This document shows positions 1-6,113 of a DNA stretch of 11,123 bases, one piece after another. Made by a program: the position numbers and the translations under genes. The stretch is from DASWIV01 sp036397475 (lineage in GTDB: Bacteria; JAJVIF01; JAPKYR01). The notes beneath the pieces were generated by a model that was given only the letters and a program-made list of their open reading frames with translations, was not told where the DNA came from and searched no databases. Where the stretch lies: the NCBI GenBank assembly GCA_036397475.1, contig DASWIV010000166.1, positions 1-11,123 on the forward strand. The letters are read 5' to 3'. How positions within the stretch are numbered: position 1 is the first letter of the stretch; the number at the start of each line of letters is the position of its first letter.

Positions 1-45
1 CTCCCACGGATAACTGTTAACATACTGTTCGCTTTTTAATTCCAC
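1..45 (-). CDS. 5' end of an unidentified gene downstream of nadX (runs off the left edge)
   Basis: Reading the minus strand, a GTG at 45-43 lies one base after the nadX stop and opens a frame that stays open to the window edge (MELKSEQYVNSYPWE). An AGGA sequence sits seven bases upstream of the GTG, inside the last codons of nadX. The tight spacing and ribosome site suggest translational coupling, making this the sixth gene of the panB-panC-panD-nadA-nadX unit. Fifteen residues are too few to name it. They do not look like the usual N-terminus of NadC, which would have been the obvious pathway partner. Confidence 0.5.
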   Translation of the reverse strand, partial: MELKSEQYVNSYPWE

Positions 46-46
46 T

Positions 47-847
47 TTACGTTCCTATTACTACAGGATTAACCAGGTTCCTTATCGCAGCAAGAATACT
101 GTACGCGGCGAGTTTACTTGTTCTGGGATTAATTTCAAACGGAACATTGGAAACATTCGCGATAATCCGTCCATGTCCGCTTTCCACCTGAAGCCAGTGA
201 CGGTTACGGTCTGAAAATGGATCCGCCCAGATCTCGACCCTCATATTGTCCAGTCCGACAGTGGCCAGGGCAAGTGTCGCGGCGACATTGGCGCTTTTCG
301 GAAACGCAATTGCGGCATCTCTTGCCATACCATCGAATACTTTTACTGGCTCATTGATTAAATTCAGATCGAGCCCTTTCGATTTAATATATTCAGTGTC
401 GGCGAGATTTCCGGCGGGTTTTGTCGATTTCATGGTGACAGATTTAATGCTTTCCTTTGGCACAGCTTTCAGGGCATCGAGACCGGCAATCGCGCCCGAC
501 GGCAGAAGCAATCTTCCTCCATTCCGCCTCGCAAGTTCGACCAGGTTGTCGATATCGCCTAGTCCGCCCATACTGGCAATCACAGCGATTTTTCCGCGGG
601 ATAAAGCCAGTTCGGCGACTTTATATGCTACAGAGCCTGACGCAGCTTCGACAAAGACGTCAGTATTGTCCGGAATCTCATCGATTTCACATAACAATCC
701 GTCCGGCAGATGCAGGGCTGTCAGGATCTTTCCCGCTTTCTGTTCATCGATCTCGCATATAGCGGATATTTCAAAGTCCGTATCCGGCGCAAGCTCCCCC
801 AGAAGGAACCCACCTATGGCTCCCAGCCCTATAATCGCGACTTTCAT
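47..847 (-). CDS. nadX: L-aspartate dehydrogenase NadX
   Basis: NadX oxidises L-aspartate to iminoaspartate with NAD(P)+. It is the first step of quinolinate and NAD synthesis in organisms that do not use the flavin oxidase NadB, and it acts in the cytoplasm. The 266 residues begin with a Rossmann fold (GLGAIG at 7-12). The family motif PSGAIAGLDAL lies at 116-126, PKSANVAATLALA at 183-195, and an ADPFSDRNRH segment at 208-217 whose His217 I take to be the catalytic histidine by family comparison. The C-terminal NPRTSKLAAYSILAAIRNL is also typical. Length is normal for the family. The start ATG at 847 has GGAG eleven bases upstream (859-862). It follows nadA by 21 bases, so substrate supply and condensation are encoded side by side. 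No nadB is seen in the window. Confidence 0.93.
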   Translation of the reverse strand: MKVAIIGLGAIGGFLLGELAPDTDFEISAICEIDEQKAGKILTALHLPDGLLCEIDEIPDNTDVFVEAASGSVAYKVAELALSRGKIAVIASMGGLGDIDNLVELARRNGGRLLLPSGAIAGLDALKAVPKESIKSVTMKSTKPAGNLADTEYIKSKGLDLNLINEPVKVFDGMARDAAIAFPKSANVAATLALATVGLDNMRVEIWADPFSDRNRHWLQVESGHGRIIANVSNVPFEINPRTSKLAAYSILAAIRNLVNPVVIGT

Positions 848-868
848 TTATTAACCAGCTCCGCGTAA

Positions 869-1765
869 TTACGCGACCATGGAATTGAGGCTGTGCAGTG
901 CCGGCAGCCTTATTTCCTCGGGTATTTCAACTTCCACAGTTTCAGTTTCGAGGCTGTGAAGAAGTTTTGCAATTGTAGTTTTTTTCATGTTCGGACATAT
1001 GTTCAGTTCAGACGGCGAATAGAATTTTTTGTCCGGGACCTCTGTTCGAAGCCTGTGCAGCATGCCCTGTTCAGTAGCGATGATGAACTCATTGTGTTCA
1101 CTGTCGCGGCTGAAATTTATCATTCCGGATGTTCCCGCAATATGGTCTGAGATCTCCAGAACTGATTCGCGGCATTCGGGATGGGCGATAACTATCGCGC
1201 CAGGCCATTTATCCCTGGCAAGATCGATGTCTTCCTTGACTATCCGCTCATGAGTCGGGCAGAATCCCTCATACAGAATTATGTCCCTGCCCGTCTCTAT
1301 TTTAAGATACGATCCCAGATTTCTGTCCGGGATAAATACAATTCTTTTGTCTTCCGGAATCCTGTTGATGACCTCGAGAGCGTTTGCGCTTGTGACAATC
1401 AGGTCAACTTCCGCCTTGACATCCGACGTCGTGTTCACATAAGCGACGAAAACTGCGTCCGGATATTTTTCGCGCAATTCTCTCACCGTCTCGACATCGA
1501 TCATTTTCGCCATCGGACAGATCGCGTGATAATCCGGCATTAAGACCTTTTTCTCCGGAGACAGCAGTTTTGCCGTCTCAGCCATAAACCTGACACCGCA
1601 AAATACAATCATCTCGCAGTCCAGCCTGGCTGCAGTTCTTGCGAGCGCGAGTGAATCTCCGCATACGTCGGCGACATCCTGAATTTCAGGAAGCTGGTAA
1701 TTATGCGCGAGAATCACGGCGTTTTTCGCGGTTTTTAAATCCCTGATTCTTTCCTGGATTGTCAT
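869..1765 (-). CDS. nadA: Quinolinate synthase NadA
   Basis: NadA condenses iminoaspartate with dihydroxyacetone phosphate to quinolinate, using an oxygen-sensitive [4Fe-4S] cluster. The 298-residue protein carries the three cluster cysteines in their usual settings: Cys83 (ICPMA), Cys169 (GFCPTH) and Cys257 (NICPNMKK). It also has the N-terminal AHNYQLPEIQD (20-30) and the VNTTSDVKAEVD segment (110-121). A TTG at 1774 would add three residues, but it directly abuts the AGGAG at 1775-1779. The ATG at 1765 lies nine bases from that site and is preferred. The stop is TAA. The gene lies between panD and nadX in the same operon and supplies quinolinate for NadC, which is not in the window. Confidence 0.95.
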   Translation of the reverse strand: MTIQERIRDLKTAKNAVILAHNYQLPEIQDVADVCGDSLALARTAARLDCEMIVFCGVRFMAETAKLLSPEKKVLMPDYHAICPMAKMIDVETVRELREKYPDAVFVAYVNTTSDVKAEVDLIVTSANALEVINRIPEDKRIVFIPDRNLGSYLKIETGRDIILYEGFCPTHERIVKEDIDLARDKWPGAIVIAHPECRESVLEISDHIAGTSGMINFSRDSEHNEFIIATEQGMLHRLRTEVPDKKFYSPSELNICPNMKKTTIAKLLHSLETETVEVEIPEEIRLPALHSLNSMVA

Positions 1766-1774
1766 GTTGTCCAA

Positions 1775-1779
1775 CTCCT
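1775..1779 (-). promoter_or_regulatory. Ribosome binding site of nadA
   Basis: AGGAG on the minus strand. Nine bases separate it from the ATG at 1765, while a TTG follows it with no gap. This decides the start in favour of the ATG. Confidence 0.75.
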
Positions 1780-1807
1780 GTCTTTTCAGACGTGGTCCAT
1801 AGAAAAA

Positions 1808-2236
1808 CTAATTCCTTGCAATTTCCTCAATCGAATCGATGTTACCGGGCTTGAGGGCGTCGTGTTCGGTCAGCTTAATTAGTTCTTCAACCATTGCTTC
1901 AATTTCATTGCCTTCGCCAAGTATTGCTACCCTGGCGTTTATACTTTCACCCGGAGACAGCTGGGCATAGGCAATGATGAGGCAGATATCGCCAACCTTC
2001 GCAAGATGCGCACAGCCACCGTTCATGCCGATCACCCTGGATCCGCGAGGTGCTTCAATGGCGTAGGTTTCGAATCTCTCCCCGTTGTTAAGGTTAACAA
2101 TCTGGACCTTCTCGTTCGGAAGAATCCCGACTGCTTCCATCAGGTCGACATCGATCGAGACGGAGCCAACATAGTTGACATCCGCCCTCGTTACCGTCAC
2201 CCGGTGAAGTTTAGCGTGCATGAATTCTCTTATCAT
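1808..2236 (-). CDS. panD: Aspartate 1-decarboxylase precursor PanD
   Basis: PanD decarboxylates L-aspartate to beta-alanine for pantothenate synthesis. It is made as a proenzyme that cleaves itself between Gly24 and Ser25 to create the pyruvoyl cofactor. Both residues are at exactly these positions (YVGSVSID). The other active-site residues known from the E. coli enzyme are also in register: Lys9, Tyr22, Arg54 and Tyr58. At 142 residues it is a little longer than the usual 115-130, with a charged C-terminal extension (about 125-142). The start lies three bases after the panC stop, and its purine-rich ribosome site (AAGGGGG) lies inside the end of panC. The stop is TAG, and the 14 codons after it are open and in frame with nadA. 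Confidence 0.95.
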   Translation of the reverse strand: MIREFMHAKLHRVTVTRADVNYVGSVSIDVDLMEAVGILPNEKVQIVNLNNGERFETYAIEAPRGSRVIGMNGGCAHLAKVGDICLIIAYAQLSPGESINARVAILGEGNEIEAMVEELIKLTEHDALKPGNIDSIEEIARN

Positions 2237-2239
2237 TTT

Positions 2240-3121
2240 TTATATGCCCCCTTCCGAGGGGATAAGTACAGTGTTATCGATCAATCTCGTATCTCCAATG
2301 AAGACCGCGAGTGCAAGTACCGCGGAATTTTCAATTAAATCGATATCAGCAAGTGTTTCAGCGTCGCGGCATTCGATATAATCTATCCGCGCGGATTTAA
2401 TTCCTTCTATCATTTCTCTGGCTGCACTTTCAATTTCTCGTGGATTCCTTTCGCCATCCTCAAACTTCATTTTCGCGTTTTCAATACCAGCCTTTAAACA
2501 AAGGGCATCGAGCCGTTGAGTCTCAGATAGATATTTGTTGCGGGAGCTCATCGCGAGCCCGTCAGATTCCCTTACGACAGGACAAGGTACTATTTCCAGC
2601 GGAAAATCGAGTTCATCCGCCATTTTTCTGATCAAAAGCATCTGCTGGTAATCTTTTTTGCCGAAGTACGCCCTGTCCGGAAGTGTCGCGTTGAACAATT
2701 TCGCGACAACTGTCAGGACTCCCCCGAAATGAGCCGGGCGCGATTTTCCGCAGAGGACTTTCGACATCTCATCCTCAATTACGTAGATCGAGCTTCCTTC
2801 GCGGTACATTGCCTCTACACCAGGGCAGTACGCGACTGTCGCGCCGGCATCTGCAGCCATCATCAAATCGGTACCTTCGTCCCTCGGATACTTATTGAAA
2901 TCTTCCGATGGCCCGAACTGGAGCGGATTTACAAAAATAGTTACAATCGTCTCGTCGCATTCAGACGAAGACTTCCGGAGCAGCGACAGGTGCCCCTCGT
3001 GAAGCGCACCCATGGTTGGAACAACTCCGATGGTCCTGCCATACAGGCGCTTCGACCTCGACCATTCCTGCATAGCCGATGGAGTCCTCAGAATTTCTAT
3101 TTCGACCTTTACAGTCATCAT
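2240..3121 (-). CDS. panC: Pantothenate synthetase (pantoate-beta-alanine ligase) PanC
   Basis: PanC joins pantoate and beta-alanine through a pantoyl-adenylate, using ATP. The 293 residues show the whole family signature: PTMGALHEGH at 35-44 (the HIGH-type nucleotide motif), FVNPLQFGPSEDFNKYPR at 63-80, GKSRPAHFGGVLTVVAKLF at 125-143, GKKDYQQ at 154-160 and the KMSKS-like MSSRN at 191-195. The gene starts with two successive ATG codons (3121 and 3118), either of which could be used. It lies three bases after the panB stop, so it is probably translated from the same messenger by coupling. Its two substrates are made by the products of its neighbours (PanB via a ketopantoate reductase, and PanD). 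That reductase (panE) is not in the window. Confidence 0.96.
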   Translation of the reverse strand: MMTVKVEIEILRTPSAMQEWSRSKRLYGRTIGVVPTMGALHEGHLSLLRKSSSECDETIVTIFVNPLQFGPSEDFNKYPRDEGTDLMMAADAGATVAYCPGVEAMYREGSSIYVIEDEMSKVLCGKSRPAHFGGVLTVVAKLFNATLPDRAYFGKKDYQQMLLIRKMADELDFPLEIVPCPVVRESDGLAMSSRNKYLSETQRLDALCLKAGIENAKMKFEDGERNPREIESAAREMIEGIKSARIDYIECRDAETLADIDLIENSAVLALAVFIGDTRLIDNTVLIPSEGGI

Positions 3122-3124
3122 TAT

Positions 3125-3997
3125 TTACGCAGCGTCTTCCGGATCGTCCAGACCTGGCGATTCGAACATTTTTTTCAAATCGTGATCTTTCATTGAGAAG
3201 CTTTCATCATTCGACGGATACTCGCCGCTTCTGACATCCTCGATATATCGTTTCGCGGCATTCACGACCTCATTACCAAGATGAGCATATTTTCGGACAA
3301 ACCTAGGCTGGTATCCCGGAAGAAGATCCATCACGTCATGAAATACGAGGATCTGCCCGTCGCAGTCTTTTCCCGCGCCGATGCCGATAGTGGGAATCTC
3401 CAGTTCAGCCGTGATCATTTTCGCTACTTCCTGTGGAATACATTCAAGCACCAGCGAAAATGCTCCAGCGGATTCAACACGTTTCGCGTCAAGAAGCAGC
3501 TGTTCAGCAGCCCTTGCGACTTTTCCCTGGACCTTGAATCCGCCTATGGCGTGAATTGACTGCGGCAACAGTCCCAGGTGAGCCATTACCGGAATTCCCG
3601 CGTTTACCAGACGTTCCATTAACTCGAGATTGCGTCCTGCGCCTTCGAATTTGACCGCTTCGCAGTTTCCTTCCTTGACAAGTCGAATGGCATTTTCAAT
3701 CGCGGCATCGGTACTGCCCTGAAAGGATCCGAACGGCATGTCTCCAACAACCATTGCCTTAGCCGAGCCACGCGAAACCATCCTGCAGTGGTAGATTATT
3801 TCATCAAGGGTAACCGGTAGTGTTGTACTATGGCCCTGTACGACCATACCGAGAGAATCGCCTACAAGGATTCCGTCGATACCGGCCTGGTCGATCAAAA
3901 GGGCTGTGGGATAATCGTAGGCGGTCAGCCAGACAGATTTCTGACCCCGTTTTTTCAATGCCCGTATTGTTCGGACTGTGACTTTTCCTGTGGTCAT
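3125..3997 (-). CDS. panB: Ketopantoate hydroxymethyltransferase PanB
   Basis: PanB transfers a hydroxymethyl group from 5,10-methylene-tetrahydrofolate to alpha-ketoisovalerate, the first committed step of pantothenate synthesis. The TIM-barrel motifs are all present: LTAYDYP (24-30), GDSLGMVVQG (46-55, with metal ligand Asp47), VGDMPFGSF (84-92, with Asp86), VKFEG (115-119), LVLECIP (182-188, with catalytic Glu185) and IGIGAG (204-209). At 290 residues it is slightly longer than the typical 265-280 because of a polar C-terminal tail after about 255. It heads the panBCD-nadAX unit. A strong GGAGG at 4003-4007 lies five bases from the ATG. The dependence on a folate cofactor is a mild functional link to the folK gene upstream. 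Confidence 0.96.
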   Translation of the reverse strand: MTTGKVTVRTIRALKKRGQKSVWLTAYDYPTALLIDQAGIDGILVGDSLGMVVQGHSTTLPVTLDEIIYHCRMVSRGSAKAMVVGDMPFGSFQGSTDAAIENAIRLVKEGNCEAVKFEGAGRNLELMERLVNAGIPVMAHLGLLPQSIHAIGGFKVQGKVARAAEQLLLDAKRVESAGAFSLVLECIPQEVAKMITAELEIPTIGIGAGKDCDGQILVFHDVMDLLPGYQPRFVRKYAHLGNEVVNAAKRYIEDVRSGEYPSNDESFSMKDHDLKKMFESPGLDDPEDAA

Positions 3998-4032
3998 CCT
4001 ATCCTCCGGTTCTGGTAGAACGGATGGTTTCC

Positions 4033-4051
4033 TTTTAATGAATCATTAAAA
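4033..4051. promoter_or_regulatory. Perfect 19-bp palindrome upstream of panB (candidate operator)
   Basis: TTTTAATGAATCATTAAAA is an inverted repeat with 9-base arms and a single central base. It ends 36 bases before the panB start codon, between the folK terminator stem and the panB ribosome site. Its AT-rich, odd-length symmetry resembles a dimeric repressor site. It partly shares bases with the T-tract of the terminator, so it could also be incidental. No second copy is visible in the window. Confidence 0.35.
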
Positions 4052-4072
4052 AACGCCCGTGCGAATCGGGCG
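4048..4072 (-). terminator. Rho-independent terminator after folK
   Basis: On the minus strand, CGCCCG, a 7-base loop and CGGGCG (4072-4054) are followed by six T (4053-4048). It lies 73 bases after the folK stop. This separates the zinc-ribbon/folK transcript from the panB operon, which must then have its own promoter in the short stretch before panB, or be reached by read-through. Confidence 0.75.
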
Positions 4073-4144
4073 GGTTCCAATGATCCAGGAATTAATCCTG
4101 ATTAATGTCTAACCCGTCTCGGTCGCTGCCGATCCAAGCGGTAT

Positions 4145-4687
4145 CTACCTGAAATTTATCACATCTTTGGCCACCCGGCAAGGTGTATAATCGTAGTTAA
4201 AGCTCTTTTCCGCTTCCTGCAGATTAGCCGTTTGCCATGGGGTCAGGTGCTCCTTAAGATCCTTTAGTGACTCGATAATGAAGTCCCTACCGGTCCATCT
4301 CGGATGGGGAATCTTCAGTTCCGGCAGGTTGATCGATTTATCACCGTAAAATATGACATCGCAATCTGCTGTTCGGTTGCGATGTCCGGACTTTTTTTCC
4401 TCTAATCGATCGCGTCCGCACAGATTTTCAATGCCCAGCGCAGTATTGAGGAGTTCGATCGGCTCGAGAAATACATCCGCTGCAATGGATATATCGTAAA
4501 AATCGCCTGAAAACTTACCCTCCCCGAGAGGTTTCGACTCATAAATCCGGGAAATTGCAATCAGATCGAAGAAATTTACCTTGCTCCACAGGTCAATAGA
4601 CCGTTGAAGATTATTCAGGCGGTCGCCGACGTTGCTCCCAATTGAAATTACGGATCTGTTTGGCTTTTGATGGGAAGGTAAGATCAT
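4145..4687 (-). CDS. folK: 2-amino-4-hydroxy-6-hydroxymethyldihydropteridine pyrophosphokinase FolK
   Basis: FolK transfers pyrophosphate from ATP to 6-hydroxymethyl-dihydropterin in folate synthesis. The 180 residues show the family pattern: ISIGSNVGDR at 14-23, YESKPLG at 49-55, FYDISIA at 63-69, RNRTADCDVIFYG at 103-115 and LKIPHPRWTGRDFIIESL at 124-141. Asp108 and Asp110 correspond to the two magnesium-binding aspartates of the family (usually DxD as DID). The start ATG at 4687 lies six bases after the stop of the upstream zinc-ribbon gene and has no clear Shine-Dalgarno, which suggests translational coupling. A terminator follows at 4048-4072. No folP or folB is visible nearby. Confidence 0.92.
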   Translation of the reverse strand: MILPSHQKPNRSVISIGSNVGDRLNNLQRSIDLWSKVNFFDLIAISRIYESKPLGEGKFSGDFYDISIAADVFLEPIELLNTALGIENLCGRDRLEEKKSGHRNRTADCDVIFYGDKSINLPELKIPHPRWTGRDFIIESLKDLKEHLTPWQTANLQEAEKSFNYDYTPCRVAKDVINFR

Positions 4688-4693
4688 CAGGAA

Positions 4694-5170
4694 TCAGTAA
4701 TTATCCTGAAAATCGTCGAAATATTCAAATACATCGTTGCCTAATAGCGGGTCGTCATCCTGATAATCGAAATCGTCCTCGAAATCGTCATCTTCCTTCC
4801 CAATTACGATGTCAGAAAGGTCATCCGACACTTCGACTGAATCTGTCCGTAACATTTTCGCAGCGTCCGACGCCTGATCTTGAGGAACTAACAGGATGAC
4901 CAGATTTTCATAGGAGGGGTCGAGTCCGAGTGTGGTGGAAATTTTTGACTCGCCGTTTTTCAATGAAACCTCGTAACCGTTTTCTTCCAGGTGAGCTTTC
5001 ATTGATTTTGCAATGTTGTTGTCGCTGACAGCCCTGATCGCGTGGAATTTTTTTCTCCCTATTGAGACGAGACCGTTTTTTCCGGCGCGTCCATTAACTG
5101 CATTGCCGCACGATGGGCAACTTTCCATGCTTTCAGCATATTCGTAGCTACAATCCAGGCACCATGCCAT
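4694..5170 (-). CDS. Zinc-ribbon protein with a DUF2007-like domain and acidic tail
   Basis: This 158-residue protein of unknown function has three parts. Residues 4-21 hold a CxxC-x10-CxxC zinc ribbon (Cys4, Cys7, Cys18, Cys21). Residues about 42-108 resemble the DUF2007 putative signal-transducing fold, seen in FHAIRAVSDNNIAKSMKAHL, a middle NGYEV strand and VILLVPQDQASDAAKML. The remainder, from about 112, is a very acidic tail rich in Asp and Glu with aromatic residues. There is no signal peptide or membrane segment, so it is probably cytoplasmic. GGAGAG lies six bases before the ATG. It is co-transcribed with folK, but nothing in its sequence ties it to folate, so I assign no function. 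The DUF2007 match is from memory of the pattern and is moderately sure. Confidence 0.75.
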   Translation of the reverse strand: MAWCLDCSYEYAESMESCPSCGNAVNGRAGKNGLVSIGRKKFHAIRAVSDNNIAKSMKAHLEENGYEVSLKNGESKISTTLGLDPSYENLVILLVPQDQASDAAKMLRTDSVEVSDDLSDIVIGKEDDDFEDDFDYQDDDPLLGNDVFEYFDDFQDNY

Positions 5171-5261
5171 GATCGTCTCTCCGTATTTACCTATATTATT
5201 TTTGGATCCCAGTTTCGGGGATTACAGGTCCCATTCCAGTGGGTCTTAATCCTTCAACCGC

Positions 5262-5290
5262 ATTTTACAATTACGATTGCAAATTCTCAA
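5262..5290 (-). promoter_or_regulatory. Sigma-70-like promoter for the zinc-ribbon/folK unit
   Basis: On the minus strand, TTGAGA (5290-5285) and TAAAAT (5267-5262) are separated by exactly 17 bases. This implies a leader of roughly 85 bases before the ATG at 5170. The leader has short self-complementary GC patches at 5204-5240 but no riboswitch that I recognise. An inverted repeat, CGATTG-N8-CAATCG (5274-5293), overlaps the -35 box and spacer and could be an operator. Confidence 0.55.
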
Positions 5291-5374
5291 TCGCAAAAAT
5301 ATTTTTATTAGTTGCCGGTTGCCACTTATATTGATGCGAATTTTTTACACATTCATAACGTGTTGAAAATTTCT

Positions 5375-5956
5375 TCAAGCAGGACATTGCGCGGTAATTT
5401 CTTCTTCAATCGTGGTTCCGTCGGATTTCTTCCGAAGCCTTCCCTTGTACCGCTCGTGCTTGAGTTTTACGTACGGCACTACGACAAGGGTAAACTGCTT
5501 CCCATGAAACACGCTCTGTTCGATCTTTTCGCGGATCGGGCGGAACATGTTGTGAGTGAAGAGCGACGTAAGCGCGTGACAGGTCACGGTACGTATCGGA
5601 AGCGCATAGTTGGAATCGGCGCCTAGGCATCGATCGGTAACATAGAGCCGCGACTTATGCTTGAGGTACATCAGTGCGTCAGCCATCTCCATATCGAATG
5701 TTTCCTCGGTAATCGGAATATTGTTAGGTGAATCCCAGTCGACCTTATGCGCGGATTCTTCCCTCCTGACAATTACTGTGTCCTATGGCGACCGTCCGGT
5801 AGACTCAGGCGGGGTCCAGGTCGCAAGTGCGCCATTATTTGAGAGAATCGCTTCCCAGCGGTCGACAGCATCCTGTATCAGCCTGGCTCTGTCGGGATTT
5901 AGATATGAGTTTGGATGGGAACTGATCAGATCCTCAATTCGAGTCTGCCATTTCAT
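5375..5956 (-). pseudogene. pckA: Truncated ATP-dependent phosphoenolpyruvate carboxykinase relic
   Basis: PckA normally converts oxaloacetate and ATP to PEP and CO2 in about 520-540 residues. Here one minus-strand frame runs from ATG at 5956 to TGA at 5375 (194 codons including the stop). It matches only the N-terminal domain: TGRSP-stop-DTVIVRREES, then RLYVTDRCLGADSNYALPIR and LFTHNMFRP, where E. coli has [30 protein letters not shown] and HFVKNMFIRP. Codon 58 (5783-5785) is TAG exactly where the conserved lysine of GRSPKD belongs. After about residue 190 the homology stops, and the P-loop and the metal- and substrate-binding domains are absent. A Shine-Dalgarno (AGGGGGG, 5964-5970) and a plausible promoter (6083-6113) remain. 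The frame is otherwise undamaged, so the loss looks recent or the fragment is under weak constraint. Confidence 0.88.
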
Positions 5957-6022
5957 CTCGAATCCCCCCTATGAGATTCTCCGTGAAATTAACGTAGCCT
6001 GGATTTTTCGGAAAATACAATA

Positions 6023-6040
6023 TGGGGACCCTGGCCCCCA
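6023..6040 (-). terminator. Possible weak terminator or leader hairpin between sucD and the pckA relic
   Basis: TGGGG, an 8-base middle and CCCCA form a 5-bp GC stem. On the minus strand it is followed by a T-rich but interrupted stretch (ATATTGTATTTT). It lies 50-70 bases after the sucD stop and between the relic's promoter and start. It could end sucCD transcripts or be part of the old pckA leader. The stem is short and the T-tract imperfect. Confidence 0.3.
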
Positions 6041-6082
6041 ATAGTATTTTCTATCGTAATTCCAAAGCTTTACGTCACTACT

Positions 6083-6113
6083 ATTATAACATTTAACTAA
6101 CCCTTGCGTTCAA
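6083..6113 (-). promoter_or_regulatory. Extended -10 promoter pointing into the pckA relic
   Basis: On the minus strand, TTGAAC (6113-6108) is followed after 19 bases by a perfect TATAAT (6088-6083) preceded by TG one base earlier, an extended -10. The -35 part lies within the last codons of sucD. The spacer is longer than ideal, which the extended -10 could offset. It would give a leader of about 120 bases before the relic's ATG. Confidence 0.5.

Noticed and set aside
1766..1774. TTG at 1774 as the nadA start.
   Set aside because: It touches the AGGAG directly, leaving no spacing. The ATG nine bases on fits both ribosome site and family length.
4086..4100. CAGGA-N5-TCCTG inverted repeat after folK as a second terminator or operator.
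   Set aside because: The arms are only five bases, there is no T-tract, and a better terminator lies directly downstream.
5312..5626. A 104-codon plus-strand frame in the sucD-folK gap.
   Set aside because: The opposite strand carries the recognisable pckA relic across the same bases, and the plus-strand protein resembles nothing and lacks a ribosome site.
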